Assembly (NCBI GenBank): GCA_905480335.1
Contig: CAJQPY010000013.1
Coordinates: forward strand, 1-43,507
Length of the DNA: 43,507 nt
Direction: 5' to 3'
Source: an uncultured Ilumatobacter sp.
GTDB taxonomy: Bacteria; Actinomycetota; Acidimicrobiia; Acidimicrobiales; Ilumatobacteraceae
The notes under the pieces were generated by a model, which was not told where the DNA came from, made no database searches, and saw only the letters and a program-made list of their open reading frames with translations. Both the position numbers and the translations under genes were made by a program. This document shows, in pieces, positions 33,057 to 41,167 of the stretch (position 1 is its first letter; every line of letters starts with the position of its first letter).

Positions 33057-34682
33057 TTAGTTTTGTGCGGCGACGAGTTGGCGGGCGATCACCTTGAGGC
33101 AGAGGGTTTCGTCGGCGCCTTCGAAGATTGACAACACGCGGGCATCGACGAACAGTCGGCTGACTGGAAACTCCTCGGCGTAGCCCATGCCCCCATGAAT
33201 CTGCATCGCCTCGCGTGTGACCCACTCGGCGGCCTTGCATACGTAGGCTTTGACCATTGAGGCCTCCATCTGTCCGGCGCCCTTCGCCATGAGCGTCGCA
33301 ACGGCGTAGCTGAATTGGCGGCCGGCCTGCGTGAGCACGGCGATCCGGCCGAGCTTTGCCCGGATCAATTGGTACTCGCTGATCGGCTGCCCGAACACCT
33401 TTCGGTTCTCGGCGTAGTCGAGCGCCTGCTCGTATGCCGCCTGCATCACGCCCACGGCGCGGGCTGCGGTCTGGAGTCGGCCGTTTTCGAATCCGGCCAT
33501 CTGGTAGTAAAAGCCTTTGCCGAGGCCGTCCTCCATGCCGATTTGATTTTCAGCTGGCACCCACCAGTCCTCGAGGGCGATCTCGTAGCTGTGCATGCCC
33601 CGGTAGCCGATTGTGTCGATGGGACTCCCCTCCATTTTGCCGGACGTGGTCACCCCATCAATCTCCTGGCGTAGGTCGAACCCGTGGGCGTCGCCGCGTG
33701 GCTTTGGGACGATGAACAGCGAAAGTCCGCGGTGCGTCTTCGACCGATCCGGGTCGGTGCGGGCGAGTAGCGTGAGGGCGTCGGCGCGAGCACCGAATGT
33801 GCACCACGTTTTGACGCCGTTAATCACCCAACCGTCCTCGCCGTTTGGTCCGGGCGCCGGAGTCGCGGTGACCTTGATGCCCGCCACGTCGGAGCCGTAG
33901 TCCGGCTCAGTAACTGCAACAGCGGGCATTACCTCAGCAGATGCGAGCAGTGGCAGCCACTTCTGCTTTTGGTCCTCCGTACCACCCTTTACGAGTGCGC
34001 GGGTGAGGATCTCCGGGCGTGTGATGAGGGATCCGCCGATGCCAAGGCTGGCCTTCGACAAGGCCTCGGTGGCGGCGACCATGGCGGTGTATTCCTCGTC
34101 GCCGCCCTCGGAATAGCCGCCGTACTCGGCAGGGACTGAGAGGCCAAACGCACCGAGTTCTGCCATGCCCGTGATGATCTCCTCCGGGACATCAGCGTTG
34201 GCACGATGCACGTGTTCGGCGTGCGGCGCGATCACGTTTTGGGCGAATGAGTCGAATGTGTCGGCGACCATTTCCATGTCGCTCGACAGATGGAGCGGGC
34301 CCGCTTGATCGGCCAGCGACGCTAAGAACTCAGGCTTCAGGAATGCCGCCATGAAGGCATGAGCGTTGGCAAGCGCGTCTCGCTCGACGCCCCAGTCGTT
34401 CTCGCAACCCAGGATTTTTGACGCAAGGTCGTGAACCATGTCGGCGGTGAACGCACAGGTGATCTTCGCCTCAGTGTCGCCCTTATTCCCGTAGTCGATT
34501 AGCGACTTGGCCGTGGCGACGCCGGCTGCAGCGTGAGCGATTTCGTAAGCAAGGACTTGGTGCTCATCGGCTCCACCATCGAGCGACGCCAGGCGACGCA
34601 CCGCTTTGCCGACAACTCGGTCGGCGAGGTCGATCACGTCCGCAGCGGCGGGCAGGTCTGGTGTGGCGGTGATGACGCTCAT
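33057..34682 (-). CDS. acyl-CoA dehydrogenase, probable (2S)-methylsuccinyl-CoA dehydrogenase
   Basis: A 541-residue flavoprotein from ATG 34682. It has an N-terminal extension of about 125 residues (VIDLADRVVGKAVRRLASLDGG, then LAYEIAHAAAGVATAKSLIDYG) before the usual acyl-CoA dehydrogenase core: AELGAFGLSVPAEYGG, AVTEPDYGSDVAGIKV, WVINGVKTWCTFGARAD, FGQPISEYQLIRAKL, and the C-terminal IFEGADETL with the catalytic Glu. The extension and the block GGSLITRPEILTRALVKGGTE agree with Mcd of the ethylmalonyl-CoA pathway, which makes mesaconyl-CoA during acetyl-CoA assimilation; other pathway genes are not in the window, so this is probable rather than proven. A leaderless-type promoter with a palindromic operator lies upstream. 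The divergent LOG gene begins 67 bases away. Confidence 0.85.
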   Translation of the reverse strand: MSVITATPDLPAAADVIDLADRVVGKAVRRLASLDGGADEHQVLAYEIAHAAAGVATAKSLIDYGNKGDTEAKITCAFTADMVHDLASKILGCENDWGVERDALANAHAFMAAFLKPEFLASLADQAGPLHLSSDMEMVADTFDSFAQNVIAPHAEHVHRANADVPEEIITGMAELGAFGLSVPAEYGGYSEGGDEEYTAMVAATEALSKASLGIGGSLITRPEILTRALVKGGTEDQKQKWLPLLASAEVMPAVAVTEPDYGSDVAGIKVTATPAPGPNGEDGWVINGVKTWCTFGARADALTLLARTDPDRSKTHRGLSLFIVPKPRGDAHGFDLRQEIDGVTTSGKMEGSPIDTIGYRGMHSYEIALEDWWVPAENQIGMEDGLGKGFYYQMAGFENGRLQTAARAVGVMQAAYEQALDYAENRKVFGQPISEYQLIRAKLGRIAVLTQAGRQFSYAVATLMAKGAGQMEASMVKAYVCKAAEWVTREAMQIHGGMGYAEEFPVSRLFVDARVLSIFEGADETLCLKVIARQLVAAQN

Positions 34683-34689
34683 GGTGATG

Positions 34690-34695
34690 AGATTA
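34690..34695 (-). promoter_or_regulatory. -10 element of the acyl-CoA dehydrogenase gene
   Basis: Minus-strand TAATCT ends seven bases before the ATG at 34682; its last bases lie within the palindrome at 34693-34706. Confidence 0.55.
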
Positions 34696-34706
34696 CCGAG
34701 CGGTAA
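34693..34706. promoter_or_regulatory. TTACCG-AG-CGGTAA palindrome, TetR-type operator candidate
   Basis: Six-base arms around a two-base centre, overlapping the -10 of the acyl-CoA dehydrogenase gene. ACCG-N2-CGGT-type dyads are common among operators of TetR regulators of fatty-acid and CoA metabolism in actinobacteria. The regulator gene is not in this window. Confidence 0.6.
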
Positions 34707-34748
34707 CAGGGCTAGCCATTTCTGCGCCCAGCTGCGAGCATGTGACAC

Positions 34749-35354
34749 GTGGCGAGCATCGTGGTGTTCTGTGGATCGAGTTCCGGCTTCGACCACAAGT
34801 ATCGAGAGGCCGCAGTGGCGCTCGGCGCCGAAATCGCCGAACAGGGCCACCAGCTTGTCTACGGCGGCGGCTGCGCCGGGTTAATGGGCGCCGTCGCTGA
34901 CGCCGCACTCGCTGCTGGCGGCGGGGTGACCGGGGTGATCACCGAGCAACTTTATGCACTTGAGGTTGGACACACCGGCCTGACCGCGCTCGAGGTCGAA
35001 CTCGACATGCACGCTCGCAAGGCTCGGATGGCGGCACTGTCCGATGGGGTGGTTGTTCTCCCAGGTGGCTTCGGTACGTGCGACGAGACCTTCGAGATCC
35101 TTACGTGGAACCAGCTCGGTCTGCTGGCAATTCCGGTTGTGTTCTTCGACGTCGACGGCTTCTATCGACCGCTGTTTGAATTCGTCGGCAACGCTGTCTT
35201 CGCCGGCTTCCTGCGGCCGGAGCATGGAGCGCTCGCACTGCGGGCCGAGAGCGCCGCCGAAGCGGTTTCGGCGGCGACACAACCACCGGCTGCGTTCATG
35301 GCCAAGTGGGTCGATGGTGCACCGAAATCCGCAGCCCCCGGTCGCGAGCGTTGA
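34749..35354 (+). CDS. LOG-family (TIGR00730) nucleoside-monophosphate phosphoribohydrolase
   Basis: A 201-residue lysine-decarboxylase-like Rossmann protein starting at GTG 34749. It has the N-terminal IVVFCGSSSG, YGGGCAGLMGAVADAAL and the family signature PGGFGTCDETFE (PGGxGTxxE), whose Glu and Arg-containing partner (HARKARM) form the active site. LOG enzymes cleave cytokinin nucleotides or purine nucleoside monophosphates to base and ribose 5-phosphate; lysine decarboxylation is not expected. It is divergent from the acyl-CoA dehydrogenase gene. No clear Shine-Dalgarno or TANNNT element precedes the GTG, so the start is moderately sure. Confidence 0.9.
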   Translation: MASIVVFCGSSSGFDHKYREAAVALGAEIAEQGHQLVYGGGCAGLMGAVADAALAAGGGVTGVITEQLYALEVGHTGLTALEVELDMHARKARMAALSDGVVVLPGGFGTCDETFEILTWNQLGLLAIPVVFFDVDGFYRPLFEFVGNAVFAGFLRPEHGALALRAESAAEAVSAATQPPAAFMAKWVDGAPKSAAPGRER

Positions 35355-35381
35355 ATACGCCGACTGGCCCATTAGTTGTGG

Positions 35382-35509
35382 CCATCCACAAGTGGGGCAA
35401 TGCTTCGAATGCGCCGCGGCACTTTGTTCGTATTGATCGATAGCTAATGCGAGTTTCGACGGACGCTACGTCGTCCACAAGGTTCCACAGAGGGCCAGGG
35501 TTGTCCACA
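35382..35509. promoter_or_regulatory. cluster of DnaA-box-like sites
   Basis: Three nonamers in the same direction: CCATCCACA (35382-35390, 7/9 to TTATCCACA), TCGTCCACA (35471-35479, 8/9 to TTGTCCACA) and TTGTCCACA (35501-35509, exact to the Streptomyces-type box). The last two are 30 bases apart. Weaker TTCCACA, TTCACA and CTCACA copies lie nearby. The stretch is intergenic and relatively AT-rich, upstream of nrdAB. Confidence 0.4.
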
Positions 35510-35576
35510 GGTAAGCCCACACGAAACCGAGCAGAATTCACACGGTTGGACCTCTGGCTACTCACAGGGTGACTCC

Positions 35577-36010
35577 GTGAAGATGGTCCCATGTCTGATC
35601 CGATCGTCACTCACCGAACACATTCGACTGGGCCGCGTCGCATCATGGGGCGCGTTCGACGACCACTTCGACGACACGCATCTTCGCAAGCGGACGATCG
35701 GTCGCACCTCGAGTGCGTCGGGTGGCGCACGACACTCGAATACCGTGAGAATAACCATCGTGATTTCGACGGCGTGCTGACCGGTGTGGAGCAGCGCTGG
35801 CGGGGTGACGCCGAGCGATTTTGTCTAAACGGCAGCGTGATCGTCCTCTTCGCTGTCGGTCCAACGCCGTTCGCGGTGTGGCGGAGGCTGCGAGTGGAAG
35901 CCGAGGTGATGGGCCTCGAAGCGGAAGCGCAAGGCGATGACCAGCACATTCGCGGGTTTCCGTGCGATAACAGGCGATTTTCTCGACAAAGGCTTGCGCG
36001 CGCCGAATGA
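35577..36010 (+). pseudogene. possible frameshifted gene of unknown function
   Basis: Two frames with GC-rich third positions join near 35695: one reads HIRLGRVASWGAFDDHFDDT then HLRK, the other reads DDRSHLECVGWRTTLEYREN, then GSVIVLFAVGPTPFAVWRRL and EAEVMGLEAEAQGDDQHIRG to TGA at 36008-36010. The shift equals one lost base. The second part looks like a genuine soluble domain (strand, helix, GDDQH turn), but I do not recognise it. An alternative is an intact gene from ATG 35591 in the second frame, whose first 35 residues look poorly coding. Confidence 0.35.
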
Positions 36011-36037
36011 CGCTGCTGTAATTACTTCTCCGCAACC

Positions 36038-36053
36038 ACACGAGATGTGGTGG
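36038..36053. promoter_or_regulatory. NrdR box 1
   Basis: ACACGAGATGTGGTGG fits the 16-base NrdR consensus (ACAC, central AT, GTG). It is one of two nearly identical copies in front of nrdAB. Confidence 0.65.
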
Positions 36054-36079
36054 TTGCTGAAGGGGATTGGCAACGAAGA

Positions 36080-36095
36080 ACACCAGATGTGGTGG
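36080..36095. promoter_or_regulatory. NrdR box 2
   Basis: ACACCAGATGTGGTGG differs from box 1 at one base. The start-to-start distance is 42 bases, four turns of B-DNA, so both boxes face the same side of the helix, as NrdR cooperative binding requires. Confidence 0.65.
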
Positions 36096-36220
36096 TTGGG
36101 GCACTCGTCCGAATGCGCACCATCGTCACGAAAACGAACAAGAACAACACCACGACCCGGGGCGAACAGCCCAGCAGAACAACCCGGGTCACCGATGAAA
36201 TCACCGAAGATGGAGCGAAT

Positions 36221-38773
36221 GTGACATTGATCGAAACCGGCACCGGCAGTGATGCCACCGGCACCACTGACGGAGCAGCGACGCTCACTGACGCCGCAAC
36301 TATGAGCGACACTTTGCGTGATGCCACCGACGCAGGACCGACCGGGATGCGCGTTACGAAACGCAACGGAGCGGTCGAGCCCGTTGATCTCAATAAGATT
36401 GTCAACGCGATTGCAAGGGCTTCTGAAGGTCTCCTCGGCGTGGACCCGATGCGCGTTGCAACCCGGACCATCTCGGCCCTCGCTGACGGCGCGACCACCC
36501 GCGAACTCGACGAGCTATCGATCCGCACCGCTGCCGGCCTCATCGTCGACGAGCCCAACTACTCCAAGCTTGCTTCGCGGTTGCTCGCAACGATCGTCGA
36601 CAAAGAGGTTCGGAACCAAAACATCCCGTGGTTCTCCGAGTCGATCAAAGTCGGCTACGAGTCGGGAATCGTCAGCCAGGAGGTGTACGACTTCGTTGAC
36701 GCGAACGCCCCTGAACTCAACGCTGCGATCAACTCCGACCGTGATCGGTCGTTCGAATTCTTCGGTCTACGAACCGTGTACGATCGGTACCTTCTCCGTC
36801 ACCCCGAGCGGCGCGACGTCATCGAGACGCCGCAGTACTTTTTCCTCCGTGTGGCTTGCGGTCTGTCGACCACCACCGAGGGACCGAGTGCGGTCGACGA
36901 GGCTGTCAAGTTCTACGACCTGATGTCGTCGCTGGCCTACCTGCCGTCGAGTCCGACCCTGTTCAACTCGGGAACCACGCACAGCCAAATGTCGAGCTGC
37001 TACCTGCTCGACTCACCAGAAGACAGCCTCGAAGGCATCTATAAGAGATACACCGATATAGCAAAGTTGTCGAAGTTTGCGGGCGGCATTGGAGTCGCGT
37101 GGCATCGCATTCGTGCCAAAGGGAGCCTTATCACCGGGACCAACGGTCTCTCGAATGGAATAGTACCGTGGCTGCGCACCCTCGATTCGTCGGTTGCAGC
37201 GGTTAACCAGGGAGGCCGACGAAAGGGCGCTGCGTGTGTTTACCTTGAGTCATGGCACGCCGACATTGAGGACTTTCTCGAACTGCGCGACAACACTGGT
37301 GATCACGCTCGCCGGACGCACAACCTGAACATCGCCAACTGGGTACCCGATCTTTTCATGGAACGCGTCGAGAAGGATTGGCAGTGGTCGCTGTTCGATC
37401 CGAAGAAGGCGCCACACCTGACTGACCTGTACGGCAAGGAATTCGAGAGCGCATACCTTTCTGCCGAGGAGCAGGGCCTGTTCGAGAAGCAGGTCCCGGC
37501 CCGACAGCTGTACAGCCGCATGATGCGTACGCTCGCCCAGACTGGCAACGGCTGGATGACGTTCAAGGATCCATCGAACGAGAAGTGCAACCAGACAGGC
37601 GGAACCAATAAAGATGGATCACCCCGTGTTGTGCACCTGTCGAACCTGTGCACCGAGATCCTCGAGGTCACCGACCAGGACAACACTGCGGTGTGCAATC
37701 TTGGGTCGCTCAACCTTGGGGCGTATGTCGGAACCGGTGCCGGCGCTGAAGCCACCGAGTTCGACTTTGCTCGACTCGGTCGAGTTGTCCGTCAGGTTGT
37801 CCCGTTCCTCGACCGCGTGATTGACATCAACTATTACCCGACGCCCGAGGCGAAGTTCTCCAACGAGAAGTGGCGTCCGGTAGGCCTCGGGCTAATGGGT
37901 CTGCAGGACGTTTTCTTTAAGAAGGGGTTCGCCTTCGATTCGCCCGAAGCGCGAGACCTCAGTGCCAGGATCAGCGCCCACATCTATTTTCACGCACTGT
38001 GGGCGTCGACCGAATTGGCCGAGACCTACGGACCGCACGAGGCATTTGACGGGACCCGAGCAGCGCAGGGCAAGTTGCAGTTTGATCTGTGGACCACCCC
38101 TGACGGCAATACCGTGAATCCGCCGGCTGAACTTGACTGGGATACGCTGCGGGACCGCATTGCTGAGCGAGGCTTGCGCAACAGCTTGTTGATTGCGATT
38201 GCCCCGACGGCGACGATCGCATCGATCGCCGGTTGCTACGAGTGCATTGAGCCACAGGTATCGAACCTGTTCAAGCGTGAAACGCTCTCCGGCGAATTCA
38301 TGCAGATCAACCGCTATCTGGTCCGCGAACTCCAAGCCTGCGGGCTGTGGGACGAGCGGATGATCTCGGAGATCAAGCAGGCCGAAGGATCGATACAGGG
38401 GATCGACCGAATCCCCGAAGAGTTGCAGGAGGTCTACCGCACCGCCTGGGAGGTCCCACAACGCCAACTCATCGACATGGCAGCCGAGCGCGGCGCCTTT
38501 ATCGATCAGAGCCAGTCGTTGAACCTGTTTATGGAGACGCCGACGATCGGAAAGCTGTCGTCGATGTACCTGCACGCATGGAAGAGCGGTCTCAAAACCA
38601 CCTACTACCTACGCAGCCGTGCGGCCACGAAGATCAACAAGTCCACCGCACCCAGCGGTGGCACAGCGCCCACCCCCGAAGGTGGGGCACCGACCGAGAC
38701 CAAGACGTTCACCGACGAGGAGGCCATGGCCTGCTCGCTTGAGAACCCCGAATCATGCGAGGCCTGCGACTGA
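36221..38773 (+). CDS. nrdA: class Ia ribonucleotide reductase large subunit
   Basis: An 850-residue catalytic subunit from GTG 36221, preceded by GGAG; an ATG at 36113 would add 36 residues. After a Thr/Asp-rich N-terminal stretch of about 40 residues, the ATP cone starts at MRVTKRNGAVEPVDLNKI. Active-site residues are in place: C260 (SSCYLL), N475-C477-E479 (NLCTE), C492 (AVCNLGSLN), the radical-transfer tyrosines in TTYYLRSRAA, and the C-terminal redox pair C846/C849 (ESCEACD). It reduces ribonucleoside diphosphates to deoxy forms with NrdB. The ATP cone is also the type of domain through which nucleotide levels control activity. Paired NrdR boxes upstream indicate repression by NrdR. The stop shares its last base with the nrdB start (TGATG). 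Confidence 0.95.
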   Translation: MTLIETGTGSDATGTTDGAATLTDAATMSDTLRDATDAGPTGMRVTKRNGAVEPVDLNKIVNAIARASEGLLGVDPMRVATRTISALADGATTRELDELSIRTAAGLIVDEPNYSKLASRLLATIVDKEVRNQNIPWFSESIKVGYESGIVSQEVYDFVDANAPELNAAINSDRDRSFEFFGLRTVYDRYLLRHPERRDVIETPQYFFLRVACGLSTTTEGPSAVDEAVKFYDLMSSLAYLPSSPTLFNSGTTHSQMSSCYLLDSPEDSLEGIYKRYTDIAKLSKFAGGIGVAWHRIRAKGSLITGTNGLSNGIVPWLRTLDSSVAAVNQGGRRKGAACVYLESWHADIEDFLELRDNTGDHARRTHNLNIANWVPDLFMERVEKDWQWSLFDPKKAPHLTDLYGKEFESAYLSAEEQGLFEKQVPARQLYSRMMRTLAQTGNGWMTFKDPSNEKCNQTGGTNKDGSPRVVHLSNLCTEILEVTDQDNTAVCNLGSLNLGAYVGTGAGAEATEFDFARLGRVVRQVVPFLDRVIDINYYPTPEAKFSNEKWRPVGLGLMGLQDVFFKKGFAFDSPEARDLSARISAHIYFHALWASTELAETYGPHEAFDGTRAAQGKLQFDLWTTPDGNTVNPPAELDWDTLRDRIAERGLRNSLLIAIAPTATIASIAGCYECIEPQVSNLFKRETLSGEFMQINRYLVRELQACGLWDERMISEIKQAEGSIQGIDRIPEELQEVYRTAWEVPQRQLIDMAAERGAFIDQSQSLNLFMETPTIGKLSSMYLHAWKSGLKTTYYLRSRAATKINKSTAPSGGTAPTPEGGAPTETKTFTDEEAMACSLENPESCEACD

Positions 38774-39873
38774 TGGCTCTGATCGACCCGATCTACACCG
38801 ACGACTCCCGAGGCGTCGACACCGAACTTCATTCGCTGAACACCACGGTGCCTGTGGGCGATGCGCGGCCAAAGCACATACTCGACCCGGGCTTCGACCT
38901 CACGTTGCGCCCGATGCGGTACCCGCAATTCTTCGACATGTACAAGGACGCGATCAAGAACACGTGGACGGTCGATGAGATCGACTTTTCCGATGACCTG
39001 GTCGACCTTGATCGCAAGTTGATGCCAGCCGAGAAGCATCTCGTATCGCGCCTGGTGGCGTTCTTCGCGACGGGAGACTCGATCGTGGCGAACAACCTGG
39101 TGCTCAATCTGTACAAGCACATTAATGCCCCCGAGGCCAGAATGTTCCTGTCTCGCCAGCTCTACGAAGAAGCGTTGCACGTCCAGTTTTACCTGACGTT
39201 GCTAGACAATTACATACCCGACATGGCCGAGCGCGAGGCAGCTTTCGCTGCGGTCGAGAACATCCCCTCAATTAAGGCGAAGGCTGAGTTCTGCTTCAAG
39301 TGGATGGACTCGGTAGACACTCTCGAAGCGATCACTACGCAGGAGGAGCGGCGGCGGTTCGTGATGAACCTGATCTGTTTTGCCACGTGTATTGAGGGTC
39401 TGTTCTTCTTTGCGGCGTTCGCCTACGTCTATTTTCTCCGGTCCAAGGGCCTCCTGAACGGCTTAGCCGACGGAACCAACTGGGTCTTCCGTGACGAGTC
39501 CTGCCACATGAATTTTGCTCTCGAAGTTGTCGAGACAGTTCGCAAGGAAGAGCCCGACCTGTTCGATGAACGCATGGAAGCTGACATCCGGGCCATGATG
39601 CACGACGCGGTCGACTGTGAGCACCTTTTCGCCGCCGACGTGCTGGGTGAAGGCGTACCGGGGATGAGCCTCAAGGACACCCGTGAATATCTCGAGTACG
39701 TGGCCGACACTCGCCTCCACCTGCTCGGCTACCAGAGTGAGTTCGGGTCGAAGAACCCGTTCAGCTTCATGGAGTTGCAGGACGTTCAGGGGCTCTCGAA
39801 TTTCTTCGAACGCACAGTATCGAGCTACCAGACCGGGATAAGCGGCGACGTCAGCTTCGACGAAGACTTCTGA
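38773..39873 (+). CDS. nrdB: class Ia ribonucleotide reductase small subunit
   Basis: A 366-residue radical-generating subunit. The di-iron ligands are visible: D102 (TGDSIVANN), E133 and H136 (YEEALHVQFY), E208 (CIEGL), E242 and H245 (RDESCH). Tyr140, four residues after H136, is the site of the stable tyrosyl radical, so this is a class Ia-type rather than Ic enzyme. The C-terminus SGDVSFDEDF is the acidic tail that docks on NrdA. The start at 38773 overlaps the nrdA stop (TGATG), giving translational coupling. The longer frame from 38755 is inside nrdA. Confidence 0.96.
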   Translation: MALIDPIYTDDSRGVDTELHSLNTTVPVGDARPKHILDPGFDLTLRPMRYPQFFDMYKDAIKNTWTVDEIDFSDDLVDLDRKLMPAEKHLVSRLVAFFATGDSIVANNLVLNLYKHINAPEARMFLSRQLYEEALHVQFYLTLLDNYIPDMAEREAAFAAVENIPSIKAKAEFCFKWMDSVDTLEAITTQEERRRFVMNLICFATCIEGLFFFAAFAYVYFLRSKGLLNGLADGTNWVFRDESCHMNFALEVVETVRKEEPDLFDERMEADIRAMMHDAVDCEHLFAADVLGEGVPGMSLKDTREYLEYVADTRLHLLGYQSEFGSKNPFSFMELQDVQGLSNFFERTVSSYQTGISGDVSFDEDF

Positions 39874-39904
39874 ACAGGTACAAGGCACGAGTCGTCGTTG
39901 CGAG

Positions 39905-41059
39905 TCAGGCGGTCTTGTCGCCTTGACGATGGCGCTCGGTGTGTTCACCGAGCAATGGGCCGACATCGTTGATCGAACCAGGCGTGCGTGAAAACTTCGG
40001 GACGACGCCCAGTGTTGGCAACTCAATTCCTTGGCGAGACGTGATCAGCTGAACCATACCCCGCGCTAGGTAGTGGGGATCGTCGATCATCTCAGCTGCG
40101 GTGAAGACCCGTTCGGCCGGAACGGAGTGCTGCTTCATGAGTCTAAGGAGTTCGTCACCGGTCCTTTTTTTGGTCCAGTCGCCGATGAGCTCATCCAGTT
40201 CGTGCTCATTCGCGCCACGAGCCGAGTGGGTAATGAAGCGTTCGTCTTCGGCGAGTTCGGGCTGGCCCATCGCCGCGCAAAGGCGCCTGAAGATCGCATC
40301 GGCGTTGGCGGCAATCAGCACATCGGATCTATCCGAGGTTGGGTAGGCGTTAGACGGGGCGACCCCGCGCAGCGTTCCGCCTGAGCGATTGCGAAGGATC
40401 CCTTCGACCGCATAGTCAGCCATCGACGATTCCATCAGCGCCGCTACGGCTTCGTAGATCGCCACGTCCACCTCCTGACCCCGTCCGCTGGTGGTTCGCT
40501 CGTGGAGTGCAGCGAGCGTGCCGATGACGGCGAACAGTGCAGCAAGGGAATCACCGAGGCTCACGCCAGCACGTGCTGGAGGGCGGTCGGGGTCGCCGGT
40601 GGTGTGCCGAATTCCCCCGAAAGCCTCACCGATCGACCCGAAGCCGGCCTCGGCCGCCCGTGGCCCGGTCTGGCCGAAGCCAGACACATGAGTGAGGATG
40701 ATGCCGGGATGGTCGATGCTAAGGGTCGCATAGTCGAGTCCGAATCGTTTGAGCAGCCCCGGACGGAAGTTCTCGAGCAGTACGTCGCACTCTCGGCTGA
40801 GCCGTTGGACCATCGCCAGGTCGTCAGGGTCCTTAAGATCGGCGGCCACCGACTGCTTGTTGCGGGCGATGGTGGGCCAGAACAGCGAGTCGCCGCCGAC
40901 GGTGACGCCCCAACGCCGCATCGGGTCTCCGCCACTGGGCGATTCGATCTTGATGACTTCGGCGCCGTAGTCGCCGAGCAACTGCCCGGCGAACGGTCCG
41001 GCGATGAAGTTTCCGACCTCCAGCACTCGTACCCCCAGCAATGGTCCCGCACGTTCCAT
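39905..41059 (-). CDS. CaiB/BaiF-type (class III) CoA-transferase
   Basis: A 384-residue class III CoA-transferase from ATG 41059. Family blocks are clear: LLGVRVLEVGNFIAGPFAGQLLGDYGAEVIKIE, NKQSVAADLKDP, DVLLENFRPGLLKRFGLDY, LTHVSGFGQTGP, AGVSLGDSLAALFAVIGTLAAL. At the position of the nucleophilic Asp169 of formyl-CoA transferase this protein has Glu (VDVAIYEAV), a change also found in many homologues; Glu could still form the acyl anhydride. Substrates are unknown, a dicarboxylic acid being likely. TACAAC ends seven bases before the ATG, nearly the leaderless pattern. It converges on nrdB and is divergent from bagA. Confidence 0.9.
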   Translation of the reverse strand: MERAGPLLGVRVLEVGNFIAGPFAGQLLGDYGAEVIKIESPSGGDPMRRWGVTVGGDSLFWPTIARNKQSVAADLKDPDDLAMVQRLSRECDVLLENFRPGLLKRFGLDYATLSIDHPGIILTHVSGFGQTGPRAAEAGFGSIGEAFGGIRHTTGDPDRPPARAGVSLGDSLAALFAVIGTLAALHERTTSGRGQEVDVAIYEAVAALMESSMADYAVEGILRNRSGGTLRGVAPSNAYPTSDRSDVLIAANADAIFRRLCAAMGQPELAEDERFITHSARGANEHELDELIGDWTKKRTGDELLRLMKQHSVPAERVFTAAEMIDDPHYLARGMVQLITSRQGIELPTLGVVPKFSRTPGSINDVGPLLGEHTERHRQGDKTA

Positions 41060-41167
41060 GTTCGTAGTTGTATCGCGTGCATGGCCGCCCGAATAGAACC
41101 AGTCGGTCGATGAAGTGACGTGTGCCGCACGGCTGAGGTTGGCCCGGGAGCGGCCGAAGGAAAGCGA

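Noticed and set aside
35382..35509. Chromosomal replication origin
   Set aside because: Only three good DnaA-box-like sites are present, with no dnaA, dnaN, rpmH or parAB nearby and no AT-rich unwinding stretch of note.
36047..36220. nrdA starting at GTG 36047 or ATG 36113
   Set aside because: GTG 36047 lies inside NrdR box 1; ATG 36113 has no ribosome site. GTG 36221 has GGAG in front and leads into the ATP cone after a short linker. ATG 36113 remains possible.
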